A stretch of DNA of 64,000 nt from an uncultured Alsobacter sp. (GCF_945952055.1 NZ_CAMFHB010000012.1:1-64000); one strand, 5' to 3'. Shown: positions 8,726-20,907, counted from the first letter of the stretch. Program-made: numbers and translations. The notes: generated from the letters alone by a model not told the origin.

Positions 8726-10315
8726 ATGTCGCGATCGTCGTTTGCCAAGGTTGCCGCCGTCGGCGGCGTTCTGTGCGCCAGCCTCCTGGCAGGGGTGTCC
8801 GCGCAGGCCGCGAGCTTCAAGTTCGCCGGACCGCTCGATGCCTACACGCTCGACCCGCACGCCGTGTCGAACACGCTGATCTTCGCGATCCTGAGCAACG
8901 TCTACGAGCCGCTGGTGCGCCGCGGCGCCGACCTCAAGATCGAGCCGGCGCTCGCCACGAGCTGGAAGCAGATCGACGACGGCTGGCGCTTCGAGCTGCG
9001 CAAGGGCGTCAAGTTCGCCGACGGGTCCGACTTCAACGCCGACGACGTGGTGTTCTCCTTCAACCGCGCCAAGGCCGGCGGCGTGAAGAGCAACCTCGCC
9101 ACGATCGCATCGGCCGTGAAGGTCGACGACTACACGGTCGATCTCAAGACCACCGGCATCGACCCGATCGTGCCGTTCGAGATCGTCAACTGGTTCATCA
9201 TGGACAAGGAGTGGTCGGAGAAGAACAACACGGTCCAGCCCGGCTCCGCCGACAACAAGACCGAGACCTTCGCCAACCGCAACGTCAACGGCACCGGGCC
9301 CTACCGCATCGCCTCGCGCGACCCGGGCGTGAAGATCGAGTTCGAGAAGAACCCGACCTGGTGGGACAAGCTCACCGGCAACGTCGACAAGGCGACCTTC
9401 TTCGTCATCCCGAACAACGCCACCCGCGTCTCGGCGCTGATCTCCGGCGAGGTCGACATGATCGACTCGCTCCCGGCCCAGGACACCCAGCGCGTCGCCG
9501 CCGACCCGAACCTCAAGGTCCAGGCCGGTCCCGACCTGCGCACCGTCTACATCCAGCCGGATGTCGCCCGCGACGAGCTGCAGTTCAGCGACGTGAAGGG
9601 CAAGAACCCCTTCAAGGACATCCGCGTCCGCCAGGCGATGCAGCTCGCCATCGACATCGAAGGCATCAAGCAGAAGGTCATGCGCGGCTATTCCGTGCCG
9701 GTCGGCCTGCCGATCGCCAAGGAAGTGAACGGCTTCGACCCGGTACTCGGCGAGCCGACGAAGCCCGACGTGGACAAGGCCAAGGCGCTGATGGCCGAGG
9801 CCGGCTACAAGGACGGTTTCGCGGTCACCCTCGACTGCACCAACGACCGCTTCATGGGTGACGAGGCGACCTGCCTCGCGATCGCCCAGTCGCTGGCGCG
9901 CATCAACATCAAGGTCGAGCCGCGCGCGCAGACGACCGGCAAGTGGGCCCAGCAGATCAACCCGCCGGGCTACAACACGAGCCTGGCGATGCTCGGCTAT
10001 TCGCCCTCGACCTATGACGCGCACCTGTTCCTGAGCTCGATCGTGGCCACCCGCGATCCCAAGTCCGGCCGCGGCACCTTCAACATCGGCGGCTTCTCCG
10101 ACGAGAAGCTCGACGACCTGATCACCAAGATCCAGAACGAGAAGGACCCGACGGCCCGCAACGCGCTGCTCAAGCAGGCGATGACGCGCCTGAAGGAGAC
10201 CGCCGGCTTCATCCCGCTCCACCAGCTCAACATCCTGTGGGGCGTGAAGAAGAACGTCGACGTCGTGCAGCCCGCCGACCTCGGCTTCCCGCTGCGCTAC
10301 TACGTCGTGAAGTGA
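8726..10315 (+). CDS. ABC peptide-type substrate-binding protein (SBP family 5)
   Basis: A 529-residue periplasmic binding protein of the DppA/OppA family. It has a Sec signal peptide (cut near residue 28 after AQA) and the family patterns LDPHAV, YEPLV, FELRKGVKFADG and NGTGPYR. It captures peptides or related solutes and hands them to the permeases encoded downstream. A good ribosome site (GAGGGGAAGG) precedes the ATG. A 283-base gap with a large palindromic repeat separates it from the first permease. That probably lets the binding protein be made in excess. The ligand cannot be read from sequence, though the M20 peptidase upstream favours a peptide or acyl-amino acid. Confidence 0.9.
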   Translation: MSRSSFAKVAAVGGVLCASLLAGVSAQAASFKFAGPLDAYTLDPHAVSNTLIFAILSNVYEPLVRRGADLKIEPALATSWKQIDDGWRFELRKGVKFADGSDFNADDVVFSFNRAKAGGVKSNLATIASAVKVDDYTVDLKTTGIDPIVPFEIVNWFIMDKEWSEKNNTVQPGSADNKTETFANRNVNGTGPYRIASRDPGVKIEFEKNPTWWDKLTGNVDKATFFVIPNNATRVSALISGEVDMIDSLPAQDTQRVAADPNLKVQAGPDLRTVYIQPDVARDELQFSDVKGKNPFKDIRVRQAMQLAIDIEGIKQKVMRGYSVPVGLPIAKEVNGFDPVLGEPTKPDVDKAKALMAEAGYKDGFAVTLDCTNDRFMGDEATCLAIAQSLARINIKVEPRAQTTGKWAQQINPPGYNTSLAMLGYSPSTYDAHLFLSSIVATRDPKSGRGTFNIGGFSDEKLDDLITKIQNEKDPTARNALLKQAMTRLKETAGFIPLHQLNILWGVKKNVDVVQPADLGFPLRYYVVK

Positions 10316-10391
10316 GCTTGTGAGCCGTCATCTGCTTCAACCCGCCCCCATCTCCCTCAATAAGGGGCGGGTCTCCAGCTTGCGCCACCTT

Positions 10392-10492
10392 CTCCGCGTC
10401 CTGGCCGGGCTTGGCCCGGCCATCCACGACTGGAGGATGACCCCGGCAAAGTCGTGGATGCCCGGGCCAGGCCCGGGCAGGACGGCGGAGAG
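10392..10492. repeat. Intergenic palindromic repeat, copy 2
   Basis: A full-length copy of the ~100-bp palindrome family, placed between the binding-protein gene and the first permease gene of the same operon. The stem would form in the mRNA between the two cistrons. Confidence 0.9.
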
Positions 10493-10598
10493 GTGGTCGC
10501 GAAAGCGACATGCGCGCTGCTGGGAAGTTCGCGAGATGGGCGCTCACGCCTCAGGGATGAAGAGCCGGCTTGTCTCGATAGCACCCGGGGAGGCCTGA

Positions 10599-11570
10599 GT
10601 GCTCGCCTATGCCTCGGGCCGTCTCGTGCAGACGGTCCTCGTCCTGGTCATCATCAGCTTCATCGGCTTCCTGCTGGTCTCCAACCTCGGCGATCCGCTG
10701 GCATCGTTGCTGACGGCCGATTCCACCGCGGCCGACCGGGCGGCGATGATCAAGGCCCTGCACCTCGACGAGCCGATCACCACGCGGTTCCTGAGCTTCT
10801 TCGGCGGCCTGCTGCAGGGCGACTTCGGCATCTCCTACCGCTCGCACGAGCCGGTGGCCAAGCTCATCGCGGAGCGCCTGCCCGCGACGGTCGAGCTGGC
10901 TCTGGCGAGCCTGTTCATCACCCTGCTCGTGGCCGTGCCGGCCGGCGTCCATTGCGGCGTGCATCCGCGCTCGGCGCTGGCCAAGGCCATCATGTTCGGC
11001 TCCATCGCCGGCGTGACGCTGCCGAACTTCGTGGTCGGCATCGCGCTCATCGGCATCTTCTCGGTGAAGCTCGGCTGGCTGCCGTCCTTCGGGCGCGGAC
11101 AGGTCGTCGACCTCGGCTTCTGGCGCACGGGGCTGCTGACGGCCTCGGGCCTCAAGGCCATCATCCTGCCCGCGATCGCGCTCTCCACCTTCCAGGTGGC
11201 GCTCGTCATCCGGCTCATCCGCACGCAGCTCATGGAAGTGGGCCTCAGCGACCACGTGCGCTTCGCCCGTGCCCGCGGCCTCACCGACAACCGCATCTGG
11301 TACGTCTACGCGCTGCGCAACACGCTGCTGCCGGTCGTCACCATGCTCGGCCTCCAGCTCGGCAACATCATCGCCTTCTCGGTCGTCACCGAGAACGTCT
11401 TCGCCTGGCCCGGCCTCGGCTCGCTGTTCCTGCAGTCGATCCAGGCGGCCGACATGCCGGTGATCTCCATCTACCTCATCCTGATCGGTGCCATGTTCAT
11501 GGTCATCAACCTCTTCGTGGAGCTCAGCTATCCGCTGATCGATCCGCGCGTGCTGAGGCGCAAGGCATGA
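10599..11570 (+). CDS. ABC importer permease, DppB-type
   Basis: A 323-residue inner-membrane subunit with about six hydrophobic helices and the BPD-transporter-1 pattern of DppB/OppB, including the EAA-loop region near residues 200-225 and the terminal DPRVLRRK tail. It begins at a GTG with GGGGAGG 5-10 bases upstream. It pairs with the next gene, whose start overlaps its stop by 4 bases (ATGA), which indicates translational coupling. Confidence 0.9.
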   Translation: MLAYASGRLVQTVLVLVIISFIGFLLVSNLGDPLASLLTADSTAADRAAMIKALHLDEPITTRFLSFFGGLLQGDFGISYRSHEPVAKLIAERLPATVELALASLFITLLVAVPAGVHCGVHPRSALAKAIMFGSIAGVTLPNFVVGIALIGIFSVKLGWLPSFGRGQVVDLGFWRTGLLTASGLKAIILPAIALSTFQVALVIRLIRTQLMEVGLSDHVRFARARGLTDNRIWYVYALRNTLLPVVTMLGLQLGNIIAFSVVTENVFAWPGLGSLFLQSIQAADMPVISIYLILIGAMFMVINLFVELSYPLIDPRVLRRKA

Positions 11571-12501
11571 GCGCGGTCCCATCCCCCGCCACGCCGGCCC
11601 GTCCCTCCGCCGTCCTGCGCCTGTTCGAGGCCGCGAAGGGCGCGCCCGGTCCGACCCTGGCCGCCATCGTCGGCATCCTGCTCGCAGCCTTCGCCTTCAT
11701 CGTCCCGCTGTTCGCGCCCGACCCGTTCAACCTGGCTTCGACCTCGGTGATGGACGCCTTCACCCCACCGATGTGGATGGCGGACGGCAGCAAGGTCTTC
11801 CCGCTCGGCACCGACGACCAGGGCCGCAACATGCTGACCGCGCTCGCCTTCGGGCTGCGCACCTCGCTCATCGTCGGCCTCGCCTCGGTCGCCATCGGGC
11901 TCCTGGTCGGCGGGGCTCTCGGCCTCACCGCGGGCTTTGCCGGCGGCTGGGTCGATTCCCTGATCATGCGCGTCGCCGACGTGCAGCTCGCCTATCCGGC
12001 GCTGCTGCTGGCCATGATCATCGATGGCGCGGCGCGGTCCGCGCTCGGCCAGCAGCGCGACGTGAAGACGGCCATCGCCATCGTCATCATCTCGATCGGC
12101 GTGGCCTTCTGGGTGCAGTACGCGCGCACCATCCGTTCGTCGGTGCTGGTGGAGCGCGACCAGGACTACGTGGCGGCGGCGCGCGTCACCGGGCGCAGCG
12201 CGCTCGGCATCGTCGTCCTGCACATCCTGCCCAACGTCATGGCGCCGGTGCTGGTCATCGCCACGATCAATCTCGGCGTTGCCATCATCACGGAGGCGAC
12301 GCTCAGCTTCCTCGGCATCGGCATCCCGCTGACGCAGCCCTCGCTCGGCACGCTCATCCGCAACGGCAACAACTTCCTGCAGTCGGGAGAGTGGTGGATC
12401 GCGGTGTGGCCCTGCGCGCTGCTGATCGCCTTCGTGGTCTCGGTCAACGTGCTCGGCGACCACCTGCGCGACGTGTTCAACCCGCGCCTCAGGGGCCGGT
12501 C

Positions 12502-12505
<4 letters not shown>
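11567..12505 (+). CDS. ABC importer permease, DppC-type
   Basis: A 312-residue partner permease with an N-terminal cytoplasmic tail, one membrane segment at residues 32-52, the periplasmic PLGTDDQGRNM motif typical of DppC/OppC, and five further helices. The EAA loop contains AARVTGRSALGIVVLHILPN. It overlaps both the preceding permease and the following ATPase by 4 bases. Together the two permeases form the channel. Confidence 0.92.
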
Positions 12506-13478
<973 letters not shown>

Positions 13479-13482
<4 letters not shown>

Positions 13483-14432
13483 GTGCGGCGGACATGCTCG
13501 TCGTCGACGGGGTCAGCAAGGTCTTCGCGGGCGAGGCGGGGTTCGTCGGCAAGCTGCTCGGCCGCAGCGGGGTCGGCACGCGCGCCGTCGACGAGGTGTC
13601 GCTCACGATCCGCCGCGGCGAGATGTTCGGGCTCGTGGGGGAGAGCGGCTGCGGCAAGTCCACGCTGGCGCGCATGATCGCCGGACTGACCCCGCCGACG
13701 CAGGGGCAGATCGCGCTGACCGGCGTCTCGGGCCACAAGCCGCGCCTGCAGATGATCTTCCAGGATCCGTTCTCGTCCCTGAACGGCCGCTGGACGGTGG
13801 GCCGCATCGTCGCCGAGCCCATTCGCGTTCACGGCCTGCGCGAGGGCAAGGCCGTCGAAGCGCGGGTGCACGAACTGCTGGAGCATGTCGGGCTTTCGGC
13901 GGCCGATGCCTACAAGTACCCGCAGGAGTTCTCCGGCGGCCAGCGCCAGCGCATCTCCATCGCCCGCGCACTCGCCGGCGAGCCGGACTTCCTCGTGCTC
14001 GACGAGCCGACCTCGGCGCTCGACGTCTCGGTGCAGGCGCAGATCCTGAAGCTCCTCGACACGCTGCAGTCGGAACTGCACCTGACGAGCCTCTTCATCA
14101 CCCACAATCTCTCGATCGTGCGGCTGATGACGGACCGGCTCGCGGTCATGTATCTCGGGCGCATCGTGGAGGAGGGGCCGACCGAGCAGCTCTTCCGCTC
14201 GCCGCGCCATCCCTACACGCGGCTCCTGATGGACGCGGCGCCGGACCTCGACACCGAGGACCGCAGCCTGCATCCCATCCCGGGCGACCTGCCCAAGCCC
14301 GGCACCCCGATGCCCGGCTGCCGCTTCGCCAATCGCTGCCCGCGCGCCGCGGACCTGTGCAAGGCGCAGGAGCCGGCGATGACGGCGGGGGAGGGCGGTG
14401 AGCGTTTTCGGTGTCACTTCCCGCTGGATTGA
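13479..14432 (+). CDS. ABC importer ATPase, DppF-type
   Basis: A 317-residue second ATPase with Walker A GESGCGKST (residues 54-62), FSGGQRQR signature, DEPTSALDVS and a C-terminal oligo_HPY extension with PGCRFANRC. It overlaps the preceding ATPase by 4 bases and ends the operon. A palindromic repeat 43 bases later separates it from the convergent rhodanese gene. Confidence 0.92.
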
Positions 14433-14475
14433 GCGGGCTGGACGATCCTGTCGGCCTTATCCGTCCCGCCTCCAT

Positions 14476-14578
14476 CTCACGGCGTCCTGGCCGGGCTTGG
14501 CCCGGCCATCCACGACTTTGCCGAGGCCGCCCCGAAGTCGTGGGTGCCCGGGCCAAGCCCGGGCATGACGCGCGGAGG
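14476..14578. repeat. Intergenic palindromic repeat, copy 3
   Basis: A full-length copy of the repeat family in the 173-base convergent gap between the DppF-type ATPase and the rhodanese gene. At this position it could act as a bidirectional terminator. Confidence 0.9.
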
Positions 14579-14605
14579 GAGTGAGGCGTTACTCCGAGAG
14601 GGCCC

Positions 14606-14986
14606 TCACACCTTCTCGATCTCGATCCCGGTCGCCGCCAGGTCCTTGAAGCCGCCGATGTTGTAGACGTCGGAATAGCCCATGGCCTTCAGCGTCTGGC
14701 CGGCCAGCGCCGAGCGGCCGCCCGAGGCGCAGTGGACCAGCACGGTGGCGTCCTTGCGGAAGGCGGGGTCGTGGTAGGGGCTCTCGGGGTCGGCGCGGAA
14801 CTCGAGCATGCCGCGCGACACGGCGACCGCGCCCTTCAGCTTGCCGGACTGCTGGACCTCGGTCGGGTCGCGGACGTCCAGCACGAGCACGTTGCCGGAC
14901 TTCATCTTCTCGGCGGCCTCGATGGGCGACAGCTTGGGGACGGCCGCGTTGGCGGCGGCGAGCATGTCCTTCACGGATGCGGGCAT
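14606..14986 (-). CDS. Single-domain rhodanese-like protein
   Basis: A 126-residue sulfurtransferase-type domain. The active-site loop CASGGR starts at C86 after VLVH, and the upstream CH2A motif LDVRDPTE is at residues 36-43. The protein should carry a persulfide on Cys86. Small stand-alone rhodaneses take part in sulfur trafficking or cyanide/thiosulfate detoxification. The ATG at 14986 has GAGGA at a suitable distance. An in-frame ATG two codons earlier touches that GAGGA and is less likely. It is divergent from the second importer operon. Confidence 0.88.
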   Translation of the reverse strand: MPASVKDMLAAANAAVPKLSPIEAAEKMKSGNVLVLDVRDPTEVQQSGKLKGAVAVSRGMLEFRADPESPYHDPAFRKDATVLVHCASGGRSALAGQTLKAMGYSDVYNIGGFKDLAATGIEIEKV

Positions 14987-15111
14987 GGGCATTCCTCGAT
15001 GGTTGTGACGATCGAGCCGGTCGCGGCCGGCAACGGACGATGAGCCTGCGCCCGGCACACGTCAACGCGGGCCGCCTCCATTGACGATCCCGTCGACTTG
15101 AGTCCACTATA

Positions 15112-15145
15112 CCATAATAAGGTTGCAAGTTCCACAATAATGGAA
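15112..15145. promoter_or_regulatory. Tandem operator-like sites upstream of second importer
   Basis: In a locally AT-rich stretch, TTCCA and TGGAA face each other across 6 bases (15130-15145). A related half-like sequence, CCATAATAAGG, begins 20 bases before the matching CCACAATAATGG. The TTCCA/TGGAA arms resemble operators of IclR-family regulators, and an IclR gene lies at the end of this operon (22396-23172). No well-spaced -35/-10 pair could be fixed. Confidence 0.45.
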
Positions 15146-15158
15146 TGAGGAGGGTCGC

Positions 15159-16703
15159 TTGAAGGTACTTCGTCGCACGCTTCTGGCCGGTACCGTCGCC
15201 CTGGCGGGCGTGGCCGCGCTGTCCACCGCTCCGGCCTGGGCCCAGGCCAAGGGTGGCGTCATCAACGTCGCCACCGTCGGCGAGCCGCCGACCCTCGACC
15301 CGATGGTCTCCACGGCCGACCTGGTCGGCATCATCACGCAGCATTTCTACGAGACGCTGTTCACCTTCGACAAGAACTGGAAGGTGACGCCGCTCCTCGC
15401 CGAGACGATGCCCGACATCTCGGCCGACGGAAAGGTCTACACGATCAAGTTGCGCCAGGGCGTGACCTTCCACGACGGCTCGACGATGACGTCGGCCGAC
15501 GTCGTGGCGTCCCTCAAGCGCTGGATGGACCTCGCCTCGCGCGGCAAGCAGGCTGCCGGCTTCATCGCCGGCGTCGAGGCCGTCGACGGCGCGACCGTGA
15601 AGCTGACGCTGAAGGAGCCCTATGCGCCGCTCCTCGCGCTGCTGGCCTTCAACAACGCGGCAGCCGTCATCATGCCTGCCGGCAAGATGGAGAACCCGCT
15701 CAAGGAGCCGGTCGGCACCGGGCCCTACAAGCTCAAGGAGCGCAAGGCGGACCAGTACATCCAGCTGGTGCGCCACGATGGCTACAAGTCCCGCGCCGGC
15801 GAGCCGGACGGCTATGGCGGCGCCCGCAAGCAGCTCCTCGACGAGATCCGCTTCGTGCCGGTCCCGGACCCGAACACCCGCGTCGAGGGCGCCATCTCCG
15901 GCCAGTACGACTATGTCGACGCGCTGCCGGTCGAGGCCTTCCCGCGCCTGCAGAACCAGAAGGCCACGCAGCCCGTGATGCTGAAGCCCTTCGGCTGGCC
16001 GGTGTTCGTGATGAACACCAAGCAGGGCATCATGTCGAACCTCGACGCGCGCCTCGCGGTCCGCACCGCGCTGAGCGAGGAGGACATGCTGACGGCCGCC
16101 TTCGGCTCGAAGGACTTCTTCGCGCTGAACGCCGCCTACTTCCCCAAGGGCTACGTCTGGAACACGGACGCCGGCACCGAGGGCGCCTACAACATCGCCG
16201 ATCCGGAGAAGGCCAAGGGCCTTCTCAAGAAGGCCGGCTCCGAGGGCAAGCCGCTGCGCATCCTCACGAGCCGCCAGTACGAGTTCCACTACAAGATGGC
16301 GCAGGTCGCCGCCGAGTACCTGAAGCAGGCGGGTTTCGCGGTCGAGCTGATGGTCGTGGACTGGGCGACGCTGACCCAGCGCCGCACCGACCCGGCGCTC
16401 TGGGACATCTACATCACCCACAGCCCCTTCCTGCCCGAGCCCGCGCTCACCGGCATCCTGTCGGAAGCCTCGCCCGGCTGGTGGTCGACGCCGGGCCGCA
16501 AGAAGGCCGTGGATGCCTTCAACTCCGAGCCCGATCCGTCAAAGCGCCCGGCGCTGTGGGCGGAGGTCCAGAAGGTCATCTACGCCGAAGTCCCGGCCAT
16601 CAAGATCGGTGACTTCAACGCGCTCTCGGCCCAGGCGCCGAAGGTGACGGGCGTGGACCCGGCCCCCTGGCCCTACTTCTGGAACGCCTCGGTTTCGAAG
16701 TGA
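15159..16703 (+). CDS. ABC peptide-type substrate-binding protein (SBP family 5)
   Basis: A 514-residue periplasmic binding protein with a Sec signal peptide cut after AQA near residue 29, followed by GEPPTLDPM, YETLFTF, LRQGVTFHDG and GTGPYKL motifs of the DppA/OppA family. The start is a TTG at 15159 with GAGGAGGG 4-6 bases upstream; no ATG or GTG fits better. It heads an operon running to 22390. The permeases follow after a 172-base gap holding a palindromic repeat. An amidohydrolase and a RidA protein in the operon suggest an acylated amino acid or amino-sugar-like substrate. Confidence 0.9.
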   Translation: MKVLRRTLLAGTVALAGVAALSTAPAWAQAKGGVINVATVGEPPTLDPMVSTADLVGIITQHFYETLFTFDKNWKVTPLLAETMPDISADGKVYTIKLRQGVTFHDGSTMTSADVVASLKRWMDLASRGKQAAGFIAGVEAVDGATVKLTLKEPYAPLLALLAFNNAAAVIMPAGKMENPLKEPVGTGPYKLKERKADQYIQLVRHDGYKSRAGEPDGYGGARKQLLDEIRFVPVPDPNTRVEGAISGQYDYVDALPVEAFPRLQNQKATQPVMLKPFGWPVFVMNTKQGIMSNLDARLAVRTALSEEDMLTAAFGSKDFFALNAAYFPKGYVWNTDAGTEGAYNIADPEKAKGLLKKAGSEGKPLRILTSRQYEFHYKMAQVAAEYLKQAGFAVELMVVDWATLTQRRTDPALWDIYITHSPFLPEPALTGILSEASPGWWSTPGRKKAVDAFNSEPDPSKRPALWAEVQKVIYAEVPAIKIGDFNALSAQAPKVTGVDPAPWPYFWNASVSK

Positions 16704-16753
16704 TCGGACGGAGGGCGCGCTCGGCGCGTCTTCCGAGTAGCTCGCCTCAACCT

Positions 16754-16852
16754 CTCCGCGTCCTGGCCGGGCTTGGCCCGGCCATCCACGACTTCGGGAT
16801 GGCCCAAGCAAAGTCGTGGGTGCCCGGGCCAAGCCCGGGCATGACGGAGAGA
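16754..16852. repeat. Intergenic palindromic repeat, copy 4
   Basis: A full-length copy of the repeat family between the binding-protein gene and the first permease of the second peptide-type importer, the same place as copy 2 in the first importer. Confidence 0.9.
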
Positions 16853-16875
16853 AGGGTGTCAAACCAAGGTCCGCG

Positions 16876-17817
16876 ATGAACCGCTACATCCTCCAGCGCT
16901 TCCTCGGCATGCTGGCCGTGATGTTCGTCGTGGTGACGGTGGTCTTCGTCATCGTGCGCATCGCGCCGGGCGATCCGGCCTCGGTGATGCTGGGGCCCGA
17001 CGCCACGCCGGCCGACGTCGCGGCGCTCAGGACACGGCTGGGGCTCGATCGGCCGCTGGTGGTGCAGTACGTGCTCTTCCTCGGCCAGCTCCTGCGCGGC
17101 GACCTCGGCGAGTCGATCTTCCTGAACAAGCCCGTGCTCAGCGCCATCGCAGACCGCGCCGAGCCGACCTTCTTCCTGACGCTGTTCTCGCTGGCCATCG
17201 CCTCGTTCATCGCCATCCCGGTCGGCATCTACGCGGCCTACCGGCGCGGCTCGCTGTTCGACCAGGCCACCACCACGGTCGCCATGCTGGCGGCCTCCAT
17301 CCCGAGCTTCTGGCTGGGGCTCCTTCTGATCCAGTGGCTCGCCGTGCGCTTCGGCGTGTTCCCGGTCTCCGGCTATGGCGGGCCCGGCGCCAGCCTCGCC
17401 ACGCGGCTCTACCATCTCGTGCTGCCGGCCATCGCGCTCGGCATCGTCTCGTCGGCGCTGATCCTGCGCTTCACGCGGGCCAGCATGCTCGACGTGCTCG
17501 GCGACGATTACATACGCACCGCCCGCTCCAAGGGCATGGGCGAGTTCCGCGTGGTCATGCGCCACGCCTTCAAGAACGCGCTGATCCCGATCCTGACCGT
17601 GCTCGGTCTCACCGCCGCGCTGCTCGTCTCGGGGGCCGTGGTCACCGAGACGGTGTTCAGCCTGCCGGGCGTCGGCAGCCTCGTCGTCTCGGCCGTGCTG
17701 CGACGTGACTACCCGGTCATCCAGGGCGCGCTGCTGGTCGTGGCCGCGCTCTACGTCATCATCAACTTCCTGATCGACATGCTCTATCTCGTGGTCGATC
17801 CGCGGGTGCGCTACTGA
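16876..17817 (+). CDS. ABC importer permease, DppB-type
   Basis: A 313-residue membrane subunit with the N-terminal YILQRFLGMLAVMF helix and the DppB-like IAPGDPASVMLGPDATP region. The EAA loop (ARSKGMGEFRVVMRHAFKNA) is near residues 215-234 and the tail is DPRVRY. The ribosome site is weak (AAGG about 7 bases upstream), as expected if it relies on read-through from the binding-protein transcript. Its stop overlaps the next start (TGATG). Confidence 0.9.
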   Translation: MNRYILQRFLGMLAVMFVVVTVVFVIVRIAPGDPASVMLGPDATPADVAALRTRLGLDRPLVVQYVLFLGQLLRGDLGESIFLNKPVLSAIADRAEPTFFLTLFSLAIASFIAIPVGIYAAYRRGSLFDQATTTVAMLAASIPSFWLGLLLIQWLAVRFGVFPVSGYGGPGASLATRLYHLVLPAIALGIVSSALILRFTRASMLDVLGDDYIRTARSKGMGEFRVVMRHAFKNALIPILTVLGLTAALLVSGAVVTETVFSLPGVGSLVVSAVLRRDYPVIQGALLVVAALYVIINFLIDMLYLVVDPRVRY

Positions 17818-18680
17818 TGGCCGCCGTCGCCGCAGACGCCCCGACGCGCGGGCAGGCGTTGCGCCAGCTCCTGCGCCGCCGCACCGTGCTCATCGGCATC
17901 CTGATCCTGCTGGTGATCGCCACCGCCGCGATCCTGGCGCCGTGGATCGCGCCGTTCCCGCCGAACCGCCTGTCGATCGTCAACCGCCTGAAGCCGCCGA
18001 GCGCCACCTACTGGTTCGGCACCGACGAGTTCGGCCGCGACGGCTTCACCCGCACGCTCTACGCCGGCCGCCTGTCGCTGCTGGTCGGCATCTGCGTCGT
18101 CGTCTTCGCCTGCGTGGTCGGAATCACGCTCGGCCTCGTGGCCGGCTTCTTCCGCCGCCTCGACACGCCGATCGCGCGCATCATCGACGCGATGATGGCG
18201 TTTCCCGACATCCTGCTCGCCATCGCTCTCGTCGCCGCGCTCGGGCCCTCGCTCGCCACCGTCATCGTGGCGCTCGGCATCGTCTACGCGCCCCGCCTCG
18301 CGCGCGTCGTGCGCGCCTCGACGCTGGTGATCCGAGAGCTGCCCTATGTCGAAGCGGCGCGGGCGCTGGGCGTGCCGACCTGGCGCATCATGACGCGCCA
18401 CGTGCTGCGCAACCTCGTCTCGCCCATCCTCGTGCAGGGCACCTTCATCTTCGCCTACGCCATGTTGGCGGAGGCGGGGCTCTCGTTCCTCGGCGTCGGC
18501 GTCAGCCCCGAGATCCCGACCTGGGGCACGATGATCGCCGCCGGCCGGCAATATGTCGGCCAGGCCGACTGGATGACCCTGTTCCCGGGCATCGCCATCG
18601 TGCTCAGCGTTTTGTCGCTGCAGCTCGTCGGCGACGGCCTGCGCGACCTCCTCGATCCGCGTCTCAGAAAGGATCTGTGA
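17817..18680 (+). CDS. ABC importer permease, DppC-type
   Basis: A 287-residue partner permease with FGTDEFGRDGFTR, the DppC signature after the first membrane segment, and an EAA loop around ARALGVPTWRIMTRHVLRN. About six helices are predicted. It overlaps the preceding permease and the following amidohydrolase by a single base each (TGATG), so all three are probably translated as a coupled unit. Confidence 0.92.
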   Translation: MAAVAADAPTRGQALRQLLRRRTVLIGILILLVIATAAILAPWIAPFPPNRLSIVNRLKPPSATYWFGTDEFGRDGFTRTLYAGRLSLLVGICVVVFACVVGITLGLVAGFFRRLDTPIARIIDAMMAFPDILLAIALVAALGPSLATVIVALGIVYAPRLARVVRASTLVIRELPYVEAARALGVPTWRIMTRHVLRNLVSPILVQGTFIFAYAMLAEAGLSFLGVGVSPEIPTWGTMIAAGRQYVGQADWMTLFPGIAIVLSVLSLQLVGDGLRDLLDPRLRKDL

Positions 18681-19893
18681 TGATCCCGTTCCCGCCCGAA
18701 ACCGGGCCCATCCTCATCGCCGGCGCCACGCCCGTGGCACTGGGCGTCCCGCAGAGCCCCACCGACATCCTCGTGGATGCGCAGGGCAAGGTGCAGGCGA
18801 CCGGCCAGGGCCTCTCCGCGCCAGATGGCGCGCGCCGCATCGATGCCGCGGGCCTCTTCATCTCGCCCGGCTGGGTCGATCTGCACGCCCATGTCTGGTA
18901 CGGCGGCACGGACATCTCGATCCGCCCGGCGCTGTGCGGGCTGGAGCGCGGCGTCACCACCATCGTCGACGCGGGCTCTGCGGGCGAAGCCAATTTCCAC
19001 GGCTTCCGGGAATACGTGATCGATCCGGCGCGCGAGCGCATCAAGGCGTTCCTGAACGTCGGGTCGATCGGCCTCGTCGCGTGCAACCGCGTCAGCGAGC
19101 TCATCGACATGCGCTCGATCGACCTCGACCGGACCATCGCGGTGGTCGAGGCGAACCGCGACGTCATCATCGGCATCAAGGTGCGCGCCAGCGGCGTCAT
19201 CGTCGGCGCCTGGGGCATCACGCCGGTCAAGATCGCCAAGAAGCTCGCCCGCGTCCTGAAGCTGCCGATGATGGTGCATGTCGGCGAGCCGCCGCCCCTC
19301 TACGACGAGGTGCTCGACTTGCTCGATCCGGGCGACGTCGTCACCCACTGCTTCAACGGCAAGGCCGGCGGCAGCATCGTCGAGGACGACATGCTGTTCG
19401 CGCTCGCCGAGCGCTGCGCGGGGGAGGGGATCCGCCTCGACGTCGGCCATGGCGGCGCGTCCTTCTCGTTCCGCACGGCCGAGATCGCCATCCAGCGCGG
19501 GCTGCTGCCGTTCTCGATCTCGACCGACCTGCACAACCGCTCGATCGACAGCCCCGTCTGGGACATGGGCACCACCATGTCGAAGCTGCTGGCCGTCGGC
19601 ATGCCGTTCGAGAAGGTCATCGAGGCCTCGACGCTGGCGCCCATGAGCGTCATCGGCATGGCGACCGAAGGGCTCCTGAAGCCGGGTGCGCGGGCCGAGT
19701 TCACCGTGTTCTCGCGTGACCCGAGCGACCTCTCGATCCGCGACTCAATGGGGCACGAAGCGGTGCTGCGCGAGCTGCTCGTTCCGCGCTGGGCGGTGAT
19801 GGGCGACCTCGTCGTGAAGGCGAGCCCGTACCGTCCGCACGAGACGACGGCGGGGCCGAACGGCTGCCCGCATTGCGGCTGGGCACCCGGCCG

Positions 19894-19897
<4 letters not shown>
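18680..19897 (+). CDS. Binuclear-zinc amidohydrolase (Atu3266/EF0837-like deacetylase group)
   Basis: A 405-residue amidohydrolase-superfamily enzyme with a complete binuclear site: H69/H71 (DLHAH), carboxylated K167 (GIKVRAS), H200 (MMVHVGE), H223 (VTHCFNG) and catalytic D283 (STDLH). The pattern matches the dihydroorotase-related metallohydrolases that tend to sit beside SelA-like PLP enzymes and that cleave N-acyl or O-acetyl groups. It is embedded in the importer operon between a permease and an ATPase. A SelA-like gene lies at 23262. The likely role is to deacylate the imported compound in the cytoplasm. The exact substrate is unknown. Confidence 0.85.

Positions 19898-20903
<1,006 letters not shown>

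Positions 20904-20907
<4 letters not shown>

Noticed and set aside
6665-10222. A very long open frame on the minus strand running back from the deaminase across the M20 and binding-protein genes.
   Set aside because: It is antisense to two genes with complete motif sets, and its composition is that of a GC-rich mirror frame. Only the last 143 codons are a real gene.
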